Source of the DNA: a virus
Reading direction: 5' to 3' (one strand)
Virus record (IMG/VR): IMGVR_UViG_3300035698_013574
Coordinates: 1-40,365 of that record
Length of the DNA: 40,365 nt
The notes beneath the pieces are model-generated. The model did no database searches, was not told where the DNA came from, and saw only the letters and a list, made by a program, of their open reading frames with translations. The translations under genes were made by a program, and so were the position numbers. Shown here piece after piece: positions 1 through 8,660 of this stretch (within the stretch, counting starts at the first letter, position 1; the number at the start of each line of letters is the position of its first letter).

Positions 1-238
1 GATTGAAGCTTAGATCACTAGCATCTAAACGTAGTCTGTTCGTGGCCCCCTTCGTAAAACTGCTGCCATTGGCGGTCGTGGCTGTGCTGGTCACAGTCAA
101 TTGGGCCGTCTCGCCCTCACGACCGATGGTTGCTCGGATCGCATCACTATCAGTCGGCGTTATCGTGCTGCCGTCAGTATCCAGGATTGAGATGTCCCTT
201 GATATTCCACGGTTTGCGTATGCTAGAATCAATGTCAT
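1..238 (-). CDS. Virion-type (BppU/Ig-like) protein, N-terminal part
   Basis: Open from ATG at 238 to the window edge, 79 residues seen, no stop. The start overlaps the upstream stop as ATGA, so translation is probably coupled. The visible part begins MTLILAYANRGIS and has an alternating hydrophobic/polar pattern with D-x-D-G, A-T-I-G-R-E-G-E and T-A-N-G-S-S-F-T-K-G stretches ending in R-L-R-L-D-A-S-D-L. This is the beta-strand pattern I associate with BppU-like N-terminal domains of phage baseplate or fibre proteins. Function is inferred from pattern and from the fibre and LamG genes nearby; the C-terminal part is outside the window. Confidence 0.7.
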   Translation of the reverse strand, partial: MTLILAYANRGISRDISILDTDGSTITPTDSDAIRATIGREGETAQLTVTSTATTANGSSFTKGATNRLRLDASDLSFN

Positions 239-438
239 GTTGGCACCCCCACACTGCACCCATCAATCGCACTACCTACCTTGGCAATACTACCAGAACT
301 CAAATCCACATCCGCCCACGAAGCTGTCGTCGCTCCAATTTTGGTCACTGACTTGCTCGTTGGAAACTTCGGCGGCAAGTACGAGACGACCGCGTAGTTC
401 CATCTCAATAACATTAGCGGGAGCAGACCGGGTTTCAT
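235..438 (-). CDS. Small unassigned protein, 67 aa
   Basis: ATG at 438 overlaps the upstream stop (ATGA) and its own stop overlaps the next start, so it sits in a chain of coupled genes. The sequence starts MKPGLLPLMLLRWNYAVV and continues with a Ser/Thr/Ala-rich part that looks like beta strands (DLSSGSIAKVGSAIDG). No domain recognised. It may be a small virion component because it lies between the fibre-like gene and another virion-like gene. A competing reading at 290-517 in another frame breaks the overlap pattern and was not chosen. Confidence 0.6.
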   Translation of the reverse strand: MKPGLLPLMLLRWNYAVVSYLPPKFPTSKSVTKIGATTASWADVDLSSGSIAKVGSAIDGCSVGVPT

Positions 439-611
439 GCTTCACCAACCTCTCGTTCTCCGACTTCGATTTCCCACGCCGTCGCATCCGCCCGGTTGGC
501 ATATGCTCGAACGCCATCTAGTTGGGATTCATAATGAGCATCGTGAATCGCAGAGGCAGGACTATCTGAATAGCCATGTCGAACCAAGTAATCTTGTAAC
601 TCCTCAATCAT
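435..611 (-). CDS. Small unassigned acidic protein, 58 aa
   Basis: Translated by hand from ATG at 611: begins MIEELQDYLVRHGYSDSP and ends EIEVGEREVGEA. It overlaps both neighbours by four bases (ATGA), with an AAGGATGT ribosome site just upstream of the start. The protein is acidic and mostly helical, with a repeated Ala/Asp/Tyr pattern. No family recognised. The overlaps and composition make it a real gene although it is very short. Confidence 0.65.
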   Translation of the reverse strand: MIEELQDYLVRHGYSDSPASAIHDAHYESQLDGVRAYANRADATAWEIEVGEREVGEA

Positions 612-856
612 ACATCCTTCTCCTCAAAATGAGCCATCGCAACAACCAACATTTCATTGGCATGGATCAGCCATTCGGCACGGGACTGTTTTCTCCATTC
701 CAACAGATGCTCTAAGACTTCATCCAACAAGACACGTCTATAATGTAACACGAACTCGCAAACACCGGCAACACCATCCTCTCCGTACATATTCTCTACA
801 GCTTCAGCAAAGCCATGACCATAATAATTCTTTTCCAAGTAGTCACATAAACTCAT
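608..856 (-). CDS. Small unassigned protein, 82 aa
   Basis: The start chosen is ATG at 856, which overlaps the stop of the fibre-like gene (TGATG); GGAGGG lies 7 bases upstream. An extension to 886 would run into the fibre gene. The protein MSLCDYLEKNYYGHG... is predicted all-helical, with acidic and aromatic residues and no cysteine-pair motif. No family recognised. Position directly after the fibre-like gene would suit a fibre chaperone or another tail accessory protein, but that is only inferred from gene order. Confidence 0.65.
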   Translation of the reverse strand: MSLCDYLEKNYYGHGFAEAVENMYGEDGVAGVCEFVLHYRRVLLDEVLEHLLEWRKQSRAEWLIHANEMLVVAMAHFEEKDV

Positions 857-3800
857 CATATGTCCCTCCCGACAGGCCGACGCCACGTCCTGGAACTGCC
901 ATCAATCGTCGCCGTGAGCACAGCAATAGACGCCTCTCCGGGCGTTAGTCTGGTTGTCGAATCGTACTTGTAACTCCCAGTCGTTCCAATCTGGGTTATG
1001 GCTACCGATTCAATCAAATCTGATCCATCCGAACGCTTGACCACCTGGATCGTTGGCACGGTTATTCCACTCGTCACTGGGGTTCCGTTCTTGTACCATA
1101 CCACAGTATACTCGTCCTGTGTATTCAGGGTATCCCTGGTCAGGAATACATCAGCATGATAGATGTTTTCGGAACTGGCCAGTGTCATTGCTGATCCAAC
1201 AGCCGCAGGAGAACTCGGCAGATTGGTTGTCTTGGCTTTGATAGCGTCAATCAGCACATCAATTGCTGTGAGTGTTTCAGTCGTCCATCCAGCGCCCTTG
1301 ATGGCAGTCAATGAAGCCTCTAACGCAACCGCTCCTGTAAGATACCCGGCCTTAGCATCCGTCCAGGTTGTGTTGAGTAGAGCCGTAGCCGCTGGTGCAA
1401 TCGCATTGCCCGACGAATCCACGGCGTGGGCGTTGCCGTTAGCGTCCGTCACGATACGCCCACTACCCACATTCGTAACATTCGCCCCGAGTCCAGTGGC
1501 AGCCGCCGACGTGTTATTGTACCGATTGCCTACCGCCGAAACACTCAAGGCCGACGCTGCATTGATCGGAATGCCTGTGCCACCTTCGACGACCAGCAGG
1601 GTAGAGTTGTGGATGCAACTATTGCTATCAAGAAGCGTGATACAGTCTTGGTCATTCGTGCCTATGGTTAAAAGGCAATCTTCGATTATCGCACCCTCGA
1701 TTCGCCAAGGCGAGACGCTGCCGCCTTTGCTCACGCAGCGAACGAGTGTTCCTGTCAATGTACTCTCACCAGGGCTCACCTCACTGCCAAATGAACAATC
1801 ACCAGCAGTACAATCCTCGGCATAGCCAGAAAACTCACCCACAAAACTCACGCTCTTGCCCGCTCCCCAACAACAGGAGCCTCCACGACAGCGATAAAAC
1901 TTGCCAGCACACTCCTTACTGATCGCGTACGAGAAGCTCCCCGCATCGCATTCTATGAATATGGAATTGACATCGATGGGAATCCCAAAGGCGGAGCAGC
2001 CGCCAAAACCCATAGTACCACTAATACACTTGTTTAATGAGGCAGAATCGAATGTAGCCCCTGTAGCATCACCACCAAAACATTTATTCCCACCACGACA
2101 ATTACTCATCTCCGCACAAAACTTACCATCAGCACCACAGGTCCAACTACCATACATTGCTTGGCAGTTTTGCCAAGTACCTGAAACACTTTTAGCGAAC
2201 AACATCGCATGTTCATAAGCTGGCCTTAGCCGAGAAAATGTACAATCCTCATAAATCGAATCACCACGAACTACCCGGTCAGTGGCCTCATAGAAGGAAT
2301 ATATATTAACTGTCGGATCACCAAAAGCAATACCACGAATCTGCAAGTCTTCTGCTAATTGAGTAGCTGTATAAGTACCACCTGTCGAGTAGATATTGAC
2401 GGAAGGCACAAGTGTTTTTGCCCGAGCATTACCTTTAGCAGAAACGACAGCCAATAAGTCCACGTATTCAGTATCAAAAGCCAACGAAGTAGAGCGTGCA
2501 TACCGTCCTGGCGGGATCAAGACACATGCCCGATTGCTTGCCGATAGTGCGTTGCCACCTGGCGTGAGTGAACAGGCCGCCGTATATGCAGTGGCCAAGT
2601 TCGTCCCACGGGCTGCGTCGGTTGCCCCGTCAGCCGTGAGAATAACAGCGTCATCTTTGTAGCTGCACGCCGCCGCGTTCTGCATCAAGACAGTCCACGC
2701 GGATGGCATCCGATTGTCTACATCCAAATCAGAAAGGGCTGTGTCACATTGCTCGTTTATCTGAGCAACGTCGTATCGAGCATCATCCGAAATAGTGCCA
2801 CCACCCGCAACAAACCCCCCGGACACATTATCGGTGATTGTAAAGCAACCTCGAATCGCAATCGTGCTGGTCGGAGAACAAGTAGAGGCAATCACCAACT
2901 GCCCATTACCCTCCAAGCTCATATTGTAACTACCGGACCCAGCACCCATGTTTCTGATTTCAACGCCACCACTATAATTTTGCGCGTTGAACTCACTAGC
3001 GTTCAGCCCAGAGCCAAAGTCAAAGATAGGTGTGCTCGTACCACCGACCATCGAATGACAGCGATCAAACGCAAACTCACCTGCAGAACCAAACGTAATC
3101 GTTCCATTGAATCCGCAGCCAATAAGATAACTAGGTGGAAGTGTGGCGTTATTAAACACGCAATGATGCCAGTGTGGGGTTGTCGCCCCAGTGCATGTAC
3201 CACTTATCGTTGCCCCATGTACGTAGATTGCAGAACACGATTGACTTTCAAGTGCCAACGTCCATGCATCACCTAAGAATGTAAAACCATCAGCAGAGCC
3301 AACAAGCGTGATCGTCGAGCCGTTGACAATATGGAATCGCTTAAGCCCAAGATTAGTGCTAAGTGTCGCTGCATTAGCCCAAGTCAAGACAGGATTGTCA
3401 GCGGTCCCGTTTACATAACTCTCAGTCCCAGCCACGCCATTGACCGTGTCGACCCAGATCGAACCATTCGCATATCCAACGGATTGGGCTAGGGCTAGTG
3501 CTCCCACCAACAATTGATCCACAGTAAGAGTTGGATTACTCTGCCCCGTACAAACGATCCGAATAAACACCAGACCAATATCTGTGCCGGACGTGCCTGT
3601 GTGTTTTGCCAGCAGAGGAACAGATTCTGATAGATTGATAGTTCCTGCTTGACCCTCTAGGACGTAACGGGTCTCCCAATCGGAACCGACAAAATCGTAC
3701 GCTTGAATATTGATGCTATCATTGGCACCCGTTAGATAGCCCTTGAACAACACCTCCGACGCAGTACGATTACCACCGATCGAGAATTGGTAGACAATGT

Positions 3801-4428
3801 CAATTGCATTGCCATCATCATCTATAACATGATCCGTACCATCTTCTGCTTCTGTCGAGGCATAAGTGCCGCTGGTCTGCGTACCAACAAAGGTAATTGA
3901 CTTGAGTGCCCCATCTACATTATCATCGGTGGCCGGGTAGTTCAGCGTACCGCCGGATGTCGCAGCAATTGCACCAACTTGCCCTTGAGTTGCCGGGAAC
4001 GTATCACCGGTTAAGCCTGTAGTATCGTACTGCAATTCCAGGTTGTCGGCGGCTGTTGAGTTACCACTGACCTGCCGAACATCCACTTCCAGGTTATCGC
4101 TACCAGCCACCAGCGAGTTGTAGACCTTCGCCGGTAGCACCATGAACTCGTCCCATACGGGCAGGGCACCCGCCACCGTAATCTGAATAAACAGCCTTCC
4201 CGCCGTGCTTGTATCCGTCGCATCCAACGGGAAGCTGTAGTAACCATCCTCTCTGTGCGTTGCACTTGTGGCGTCGTTCTTATCGACAAACGTGGCAACA
4301 TCGTTTTTGCTAAGTCGGATATCGGAATCCTCAATTGTCAGTCCAGTTTCCGGCGTTACGGCATCACCCGAATCGACAAACGGGCCCATGATGATAGTCG
4401 GCGTTGAATCTTCTTCTAAGTATCGCAT
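856..4428 (-). CDS. Tail-fibre/spike-like protein with beta-helix, 1190 aa
   Basis: Start ATG 4428 overlaps the LamG gene stop (TGATG); a longer reading to 4476 is possible but not needed. The first ~105 residues have an Ig/BppU-like pattern (IRLSKNDVATFVDK, GYYSFPLDATDTSTAG, LPVWDEFMVLPAKVY, DNLEVDVRQVSG) typical of the N-terminal module of phage fibres. The middle is Gly/Ser/Thr/Asn-rich. Around residues 600-900 there are short rungs rich in Cys and Gly (CRGGNKCFGG, CRGGSCCWGAG, CTAGDCSFG) as in right-handed beta-helix or pectate-lyase-like spikes. The C-terminus holds a second strand-rich module (DEYTVVWYKNGTPV). It is probably the host-contacting adhesin; any sugar-cutting activity is unproven because I see no catalytic signature. 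Confidence 0.8.
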   Translation of the reverse strand: MRYLEEDSTPTIIMGPFVDSGDAVTPETGLTIEDSDIRLSKNDVATFVDKNDATSATHREDGYYSFPLDATDTSTAGRLFIQITVAGALPVWDEFMVLPAKVYNSLVAGSDNLEVDVRQVSGNSTAADNLELQYDTTGLTGDTFPATQGQVGAIAATSGGTLNYPATDDNVDGALKSITFVGTQTSGTYASTEAEDGTDHVIDDDGNAIDIVYQFSIGGNRTASEVLFKGYLTGANDSINIQAYDFVGSDWETRYVLEGQAGTINLSESVPLLAKHTGTSGTDIGLVFIRIVCTGQSNPTLTVDQLLVGALALAQSVGYANGSIWVDTVNGVAGTESYVNGTADNPVLTWANAATLSTNLGLKRFHIVNGSTITLVGSADGFTFLGDAWTLALESQSCSAIYVHGATISGTCTGATTPHWHHCVFNNATLPPSYLIGCGFNGTITFGSAGEFAFDRCHSMVGGTSTPIFDFGSGLNASEFNAQNYSGGVEIRNMGAGSGSYNMSLEGNGQLVIASTCSPTSTIAIRGCFTITDNVSGGFVAGGGTISDDARYDVAQINEQCDTALSDLDVDNRMPSAWTVLMQNAAACSYKDDAVILTADGATDAARGTNLATAYTAACSLTPGGNALSASNRACVLIPPGRYARSTSLAFDTEYVDLLAVVSAKGNARAKTLVPSVNIYSTGGTYTATQLAEDLQIRGIAFGDPTVNIYSFYEATDRVVRGDSIYEDCTFSRLRPAYEHAMLFAKSVSGTWQNCQAMYGSWTCGADGKFCAEMSNCRGGNKCFGGDATGATFDSASLNKCISGTMGFGGCSAFGIPIDVNSIFIECDAGSFSYAISKECAGKFYRCRGGSCCWGAGKSVSFVGEFSGYAEDCTAGDCSFGSEVSPGESTLTGTLVRCVSKGGSVSPWRIEGAIIEDCLLTIGTNDQDCITLLDSNSCIHNSTLLVVEGGTGIPINAASALSVSAVGNRYNNTSAAATGLGANVTNVGSGRIVTDANGNAHAVDSSGNAIAPAATALLNTTWTDAKAGYLTGAVALEASLTAIKGAGWTTETLTAIDVLIDAIKAKTTNLPSSPAAVGSAMTLASSENIYHADVFLTRDTLNTQDEYTVVWYKNGTPVTSGITVPTIQVVKRSDGSDLIESVAITQIGTTGSYKYDSTTRLTPGEASIAVLTATIDGSSRTWRRPVGRDI

Positions 4429-5183
4429 CAAGCTACCCTCATGTTCCTGTAGTGTCTTGCCGCTCGCACTCGCCACGGATACGGAGCTTCATTTTCTGGG
4501 TCGTAGATCGATTTAATCTGCCCTACCGTCAGTGCCTCATTGTAGATTCGCACGTCGTCTATCGGCCCATTCGCGTATGCGTCATAGCGGGCATCGCCAC
4601 GCACAACCGCACCGATATCGACAGGAGCAATGAAGCTGTGCATCGCCACATACGTACCGTTGGTTACCTGTCCGACTGCTATTGCTTCGCCGTTGATATA
4701 TATAGTGATTCCCGTCCACAATTTGTTGCCGGAATAGGTAGCACAGACATGAATCCACTCATCCTCATAGCTCGTTACTACGCCAGTACCTCGGGCTCCC
4801 ATCTGATTGCCCGTTGTGTTGTCATACAAAACTAGCTGCAAGAGATGGCTGGCATTTACGCCAAGATACCATTCAGAGTTATTTGCCACTGCGCTCCACA
4901 GTTTAGAGATAATGGGAAAATTAACCGAACTGACCATCTTTATCCACGCCGAAACGGAAAATGGATAATCATCGACCGCATCGCCAAACGAAAACGCCGC
5001 CTGATCGCCGAGTGTGACGTAATCGGTGGTGCCATTGAAATCGAGTGCTCGATTGATCTTGCCAACGATAGAAAAATCCTCAGTATTCCTTGCCGCTGTG
5101 CCTGCATACCCATTACCCGACGCATCAATCACGTTGGTCGTCGCTAGGTCGTCATTCAGTTTGTAGTGGCCAATCAGGCTCAT
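4428..5183 (-). CDS. LamG / concanavalin-type virion protein, 251 aa
   Basis: Starts MSLIGHYKLNDD after an AAGGTGA ribosome site. The pattern HYKLNDD...VIDASGNGYAGTA...ALDFNGTTDYVTLGD, then FSVSAWIKM, then EWIHVCATY...ITIYINGEAI, then GPIDDVRIYNEALTVGQIKSIYD is the classic LamG (concanavalin A-like) jelly roll, residues ~5-235. In phages such domains sit on tail or fibre proteins and bind carbohydrate. The stop overlaps the start of the fibre-like gene, so the two are probably co-translated and both part of the adsorption apparatus. The last ~20 residues are basic (WRVRAARHYRNMRVA). Confidence 0.85.
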   Translation of the reverse strand: MSLIGHYKLNDDLATTNVIDASGNGYAGTAARNTEDFSIVGKINRALDFNGTTDYVTLGDQAAFSFGDAVDDYPFSVSAWIKMVSSVNFPIISKLWSAVANNSEWYLGVNASHLLQLVLYDNTTGNQMGARGTGVVTSYEDEWIHVCATYSGNKLWTGITIYINGEAIAVGQVTNGTYVAMHSFIAPVDIGAVVRGDARYDAYANGPIDDVRIYNEALTVGQIKSIYDPENEAPYPWRVRAARHYRNMRVA

Positions 5184-5198
5184 TCCGTCACCTTATAA

Positions 5199-5600
5199 TT
5201 AATGCTTCCCATTGCTTTCAACCTTCTGAATCAGCAAACGCAAACTGATGTTTGTTTCTTCCTGCTTGATTGTCATGGCCTCTTGTTTGTTTCCAATCTT
5301 ATCAACATCGAGCCGCATACCACCTATCTGGGCCTTAATAAATTGCTGGCTACTTTCACTCTTAGCCTGTTCAAGTTCTGTGACTCGCACAGCTCTCTCA
5401 GCAGCCGCAGCAACTCTGTCCTGCCTTGGTATTTGACTTGACATAAAAGCAGCACCCCCTCCCATCAAAATTGTGAGGGTAGAAAGAGTTACTATATTCA
5501 ATCTTGAATTGCTTTTCTGCCGAGAATCACAATAACGCACGGAGACTAAGGAATCAGGCCCATCATCACGGGGCAGATCTCCAACAGATATTTTTGTCAT
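5199..5600 (-). CDS. Membrane-anchored coiled-coil protein, 133 aa
   Basis: ATG at 5600 overlaps the upstream stop (TAATG) with GGAGG at the right distance. Residues ~1-33 are polar and include the basic stretch RQKSNSRL, followed by one hydrophobic span (NIVTLSTLTILMGGGAAFM), then ~80 residues with heptad-like spacing (ERAVRVTELEQAKSESSQQF...DVDKIGNKQEAMTIKQEETN). This is the layout of a single-pass membrane protein with a coiled coil on the far side, seen in phage spanin-like or host-envelope proteins. No family recognised. It could belong to lysis, but no cysteine, lipobox or enzyme domain supports that. Confidence 0.65.
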   Translation of the reverse strand: MTKISVGDLPRDDGPDSLVSVRYCDSRQKSNSRLNIVTLSTLTILMGGGAAFMSSQIPRQDRVAAAAERAVRVTELEQAKSESSQQFIKAQIGGMRLDVDKIGNKQEAMTIKQEETNISLRLLIQKVESNGKH

Positions 5601-5980
5601 TACTTTCCTCCATAATAACTTTGACTGCCACCGCTCCAGTAAACAGGAGAGTTATTCAACATCTTGCGAATCCCCATGCTCAGTATCGCTCCAACACTCA
5701 TGCCACCGCCAACAGACATAATCTCATCACCCAATCCATTACCACCGAATTGTCCATAAAGCAAAACCACGATTCCGGCTGTCAAGCAAATCAAAGCTGT
5801 TCGGAATGTATTACTTCGCCACCACACTTTACCTGCCTTCCGCTCTTGCACCGCTGCGGCAAATCCACTCGCCCAATGACCACGCAGCTCCGCCTCGTCC
5901 ACTTTGTACTTGCAAGGCTGTCTTGTGGTCAATGCCTGCCACCCTTCCCAATAGCTTGCTATCTCATGTTTCTTTGTCAT
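5600..5980 (-). CDS. Small membrane protein, 126 aa
   Basis: ATG at 5980 chosen; the codon before it is a GTG that could also serve. The N-terminal ~55 residues are soluble and charged (YWEGWQALTTRQPCKYKVDEAELRGHWASGFAAAVQERKAG), followed by a hydrophobic span near 62-78 (ALICLTAGIVVLLYG) and a Gly/Met-rich second span (MSVGGGMSVGAILSMGI). The C-terminus is Gly/Ser/Tyr-rich. It lies directly ahead of the coiled-coil membrane gene with overlapping stop and start. A holin-like role is possible from size and topology but not shown. Confidence 0.6.
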   Translation of the reverse strand: MTKKHEIASYWEGWQALTTRQPCKYKVDEAELRGHWASGFAAAVQERKAGKVWWRSNTFRTALICLTAGIVVLLYGQFGGNGLGDEIMSVGGGMSVGAILSMGIRKMLNNSPVYWSGGSQSYYGGK

Positions 5981-5989
5981 CACTACTCT

Positions 5990-6043
5990 CTAATAAAATG
6001 CTGTTGGCGACCGCCCTCTCGACCACTGACAGCCGCCAACAGC
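5990..6043 (-). terminator. Terminator-like stem-loop
   Basis: A perfect 10-base inverted repeat, GCTGTTGGCG at 6000-6009 and CGCCAACAGC at 6034-6043, with a 24-base spacer. On the minus strand it is followed by ATTTTATTAG. It lies after the secreted-protein gene ending at 6063 and before the next start at 5980, one of the few true gaps. The long loop and short T run make it a moderate candidate. Confidence 0.45.
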
Positions 6044-6062
6044 GACCACGGGGAAAACGGTA

Positions 6063-6491
6063 TCACTCGTGGCACAATCCACGATCCCTGAGACGGAGGA
6101 GACGTACACCCTGGACGACCCCGCGGACTGGTTTGATCTTAATAATGATCTTTGGCACAGACCGTAGAGGACGCACATCTTTAATCTTCGCAATGACAGT
6201 CACAGCCTTACGACAAGGGCCATCTGACCTCCGAGCGGCTGCAGATGCCTTGCCATAATTGGTGTCATACCCATCAAAGGGATTTATCACCTTGACCACA
6301 CGTCTGCCGACTGACCTCCGAGCAGTGGCGTGATGTTCCGTCTCGACCACCACAGCAGTCGTTGGAACTTCGATCGTGGTGATACAGGAACTTTGGTCAG
6401 GACACGCCGGACTGTCGGCGGCAACGGCAGTGACGGCAGTCATTAAGAATGCGGTCACAATACACAGAAACAAAAAAAACAAACTTCTCAC
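6063..6491 (-). CDS. Small exported basic protein, 142 aa
   Basis: A GTG start at 6491 is chosen because AGGAGGT sits five bases upstream and it gives a clean signal peptide (MRSLFFLFLCIVTAFLMT...AVAA with cleavage after A-V-A-A). A longer reading from 6581 would start inside the upstream gene. The mature part has two cysteines near the start (CPDQSSC), a Thr/Val segment and an Arg/Lys-rich C-terminal half. No family recognised. Presumably acts in the periplasm or at the envelope, by inference from the signal peptide. Confidence 0.6.
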   Translation of the reverse strand: MRSLFFLFLCIVTAFLMTAVTAVAADSPACPDQSSCITTIEVPTTAVVVETEHHATARRSVGRRVVKVINPFDGYDTNYGKASAAARRSDGPCRKAVTVIAKIKDVRPLRSVPKIIIKIKPVRGVVQGVRLLRLRDRGLCHE

Positions 6492-6507
6492 TTCACACCT
6501 CCTCTGG

Positions 6508-7107
6508 TTAGAAATCACTAAACATCCAATCGGAAATACGCTGAAACATTTTGCCCCACGCTTCAAGCACCCAATCGACAAACTGCTTCAATACATCGCC
6601 GATCAGGCTTTCAAGCATCGACCAGGGCCACAGAAACACCCATCCGGCGATCCGTTCTTTGTTATGATTGAATTGCGGGGGCGTCAGCTTGCCACCACTA
6701 TACAACGCACCAGCACCCCAAAGCCAACCGCGATTGATGTGTTCGGACCACTTGGTCTGATACTCTTCGGGTATGCCTGGAGTAAGAATGTTTTGAATCT
6801 TCCTGAACACCGACATATAGGAGGCATACTTTGCTCTCACACTCGACAGAAACAGCAACCACTTTGGCACGGACCATGCCAGTCCAACAGCAATGTAGAC
6901 AATGGGGGCTAGCAGGTAGGTAAGCGGGTTACTCGGCAGATGCGTTTGTAAATCACCAGCTAGAAACCATGCCAGCAGTGACGCAAACATCACGAACACG
7001 CCAAAACCCTCGCAGCGATTATGGATCGCCAGCACCAATACAATCGTTACCGCAGCGGCGATGATCCAAAACAACAAGCCACCAACCACAAGCCATTCAA
7101 CAAACAT
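6508..7107 (-). CDS. Multi-pass membrane protein, 199 aa
   Basis: ATG at 7107 is preceded by AGGAGG at 6 bases. Three hydrophobic spans are visible: ~4-26 (WLVVGGLLFWIIAAAVTIVLVL), ~35-52 (FGVFVMFASLLAWFLAG) and ~60-88 (NPLTYLLAPIVYIAVGLAW...LLFL). The C-terminal half is Trp-rich and amphipathic (RGWLWGAGALYSGGKLTPPQ; GWVFLWPWSMLESLIGD). No family recognised. It sits among exported proteins. Confidence 0.65.
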   Translation of the reverse strand: MFVEWLVVGGLLFWIIAAAVTIVLVLAIHNRCEGFGVFVMFASLLAWFLAGDLQTHLPSNPLTYLLAPIVYIAVGLAWSVPKWLLFLSSVRAKYASYMSVFRKIQNILTPGIPEEYQTKWSEHINRGWLWGAGALYSGGKLTPPQFNHNKERIAGWVFLWPWSMLESLIGDVLKQFVDWVLEAWGKMFQRISDWMFSDF

Positions 7108-7127
7108 TTCATTCCTCCTAAAAGCTT

Positions 7128-8489
7128 TTACCTACTACGAAACCGTCGTCTCTTCTTCACATTACAATCCCCAGTTGTGCAGCCGGACGTCCCAGTAGTT
7201 ACCTCCTCCTCGCGACCCTGTTTGATAGACTCAGGGGGAGTCGTTTGCGAATCGGGGGTCTCTGCGGTCTGCACAACTGGGTTCCGCTCACTGCTGGCAG
7301 CAAGGATCACAAAGTACCATACACCATCACTACCCTGTGACCTAGCACGGCCATAGGCTCGCCAACGATGACTGGCAATGGACCAATGCCCAGGTGATTG
7401 CTCCCAGCAACGAAAGGCCTCTTTCCATAACTCTTCATCATCCGCGTCTTTTTGTTTTGGCCAACTCTCAGCACAGATTTCTTCTACAGCATTATACCCG
7501 CTGCTAGCAACGATCTGTGTGCGTCGACGGTTCCAATTCCAGTGTCCCTGCTTGTTTCGTTTGGCCTGCAAGTCCGCTGATTCCTTGGCAAAACTGCACA
7601 GTGTCATGTTCTTCGGGGATTCCAAAACAGCCCCTAATGACTTTGGCAACACGCCCTCACCATACCGTAGGGCATTTCGTAATTCATCAATCTCAACTGG
7701 ACCAACCCACTGTGCGATAAACTCTTTGTCATCGAATACAGCAGTCACCGGTATCTGTACTGGCTTGTACTCTTTGGCCCACAATGGAGGATTGTCAATG
7801 TCAGCAATCGTGACTCGAAAGCCTTCGTCGGACAGCTGATCCCAAACAGCCTTCATCTTCTGGCAACCAGGGCACCACTCTGCCGTATAGGCCACAAGCT
7901 GCATCTGCTTGCCGATGATGGTTTCTTCATCTACCACCAATTGCTTTTCAACCTCTGCATCATTCTCGTCCACTTGTTTTTCTGTGATGACTTTTTGGTA
8001 CGAGGCTTCTTTTGGTATTTCTGTGGTTTCCATTTCAGGACAATTAACAGCATCCCAATTCTCTCCTTTCGGAATCTTGCAGACCCCACCTTGACAATGT
8101 ACTGCCTCTGATCGCAGTAGCTCAGAGACGCACAACTCAACAGCATCCCACAATCCAACGTAGGCAGCTACAGTGGGATTAGAAGGAAGTGAAACACAAG
8201 GGGCTGCGGTCTCGCCGGTTGCCCGATCCCCGCTCACGTCCGCCCCTGACGGAGACAGTGGAGTAGATGCTGCCTCAACACTTGGTTCCGCATCCAAAGC
8301 GATATCTACCCCTTGTGACCCCAACGTTTGGCCCGTAGGGGCTCCCTTGGGAGTAATTGGGGTTTGTATACCAACCAACACGGGCTCACACACAAGGGGT
8401 GTAGGGGCCGTATCACACACATCCCCCATCCTGACCAGCTGTAAGCCAATCAACAACATCAACGATAACGGTACGATTGATCGTTTCAT
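7128..8489 (-). CDS. Exported thioredoxin-CAP domain fusion, 453 aa
   Basis: ATG at 8489 overlaps the upstream stop (ATGA). Residues 1-25 form a signal peptide, possibly with a lipobox-like cysteine at 25. A low-complexity Pro/Thr/Ser region follows to ~100. Residues ~185-278 are a thioredoxin fold with the redox motif WCPGC at 205-209 and the cis-Pro loop IPVTAVF at 246-252. Residues ~298-398 match the CAP/SCP fold: AKESADLQAKRN, an EICAES stretch, SPGHWSIAS (365-373) and GVWYFVILAA. The tail is basic and has CTTGDC. A disulfide-exchange domain joined to a CAP domain is unusual in a phage; it probably acts outside the cytoplasm. Biological role unknown. Confidence 0.75.
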   Translation of the reverse strand: MKRSIVPLSLMLLIGLQLVRMGDVCDTAPTPLVCEPVLVGIQTPITPKGAPTGQTLGSQGVDIALDAEPSVEAASTPLSPSGADVSGDRATGETAAPCVSLPSNPTVAAYVGLWDAVELCVSELLRSEAVHCQGGVCKIPKGENWDAVNCPEMETTEIPKEASYQKVITEKQVDENDAEVEKQLVVDEETIIGKQMQLVAYTAEWCPGCQKMKAVWDQLSDEGFRVTIADIDNPPLWAKEYKPVQIPVTAVFDDKEFIAQWVGPVEIDELRNALRYGEGVLPKSLGAVLESPKNMTLCSFAKESADLQAKRNKQGHWNWNRRRTQIVASSGYNAVEEICAESWPKQKDADDEELWKEAFRCWEQSPGHWSIASHRWRAYGRARSQGSDGVWYFVILAASSERNPVVQTAETPDSQTTPPESIKQGREEEVTTGTSGCTTGDCNVKKRRRFRSR

Positions 8490-8659
8490 ACTTTGTTTCT
8501 ATCTACTCTACCCTTACCACAAGCCATACATTGATAACGCACAAACGTCACAGCACGTAGATCAATTGTACCGCACTCCGGACAGACGGAGAAATCTACT
8601 GCCGCACGAGCAGACCGCCGTGCTTTACACTCAGCCTTACGTTCGATTGGGTCGGTCAC
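8486..8659 (-). CDS. Zinc-ribbon protein, 57 aa
   Basis: GTG at 8659 is chosen because GAGGTG lies four bases upstream, directly after the peptidase stop; a GTG at 8671 is an alternative. The N-terminal half is basic helical (DPIERKAECKARRSARAAV). Residues ~30-52 hold VCPECG...YQCMACGKG, a four-cysteine zinc ribbon. Its stop overlaps the start of the thioredoxin-CAP gene. A nucleic-acid or protein-binding adaptor by fold; no partner can be named. Confidence 0.6.
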   Translation of the reverse strand: MTDPIERKAECKARRSARAAVDFSVCPECGTIDLRAVTFVRYQCMACGKGRVDRNKV

Positions 8660-8660
8660 G

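Noticed and set aside
290-517. Minus-strand frame of 75 codons (MAFEHMPTG...)
   Set aside because: Replaced by two chained genes at 435-611 and 235-438, which overlap neighbours as ATGA and look more coding-like.
1163-1825. Plus-strand open frame of 220 codons
   Set aside because: Antisense to the fibre-like gene, whose domain pattern is clear.
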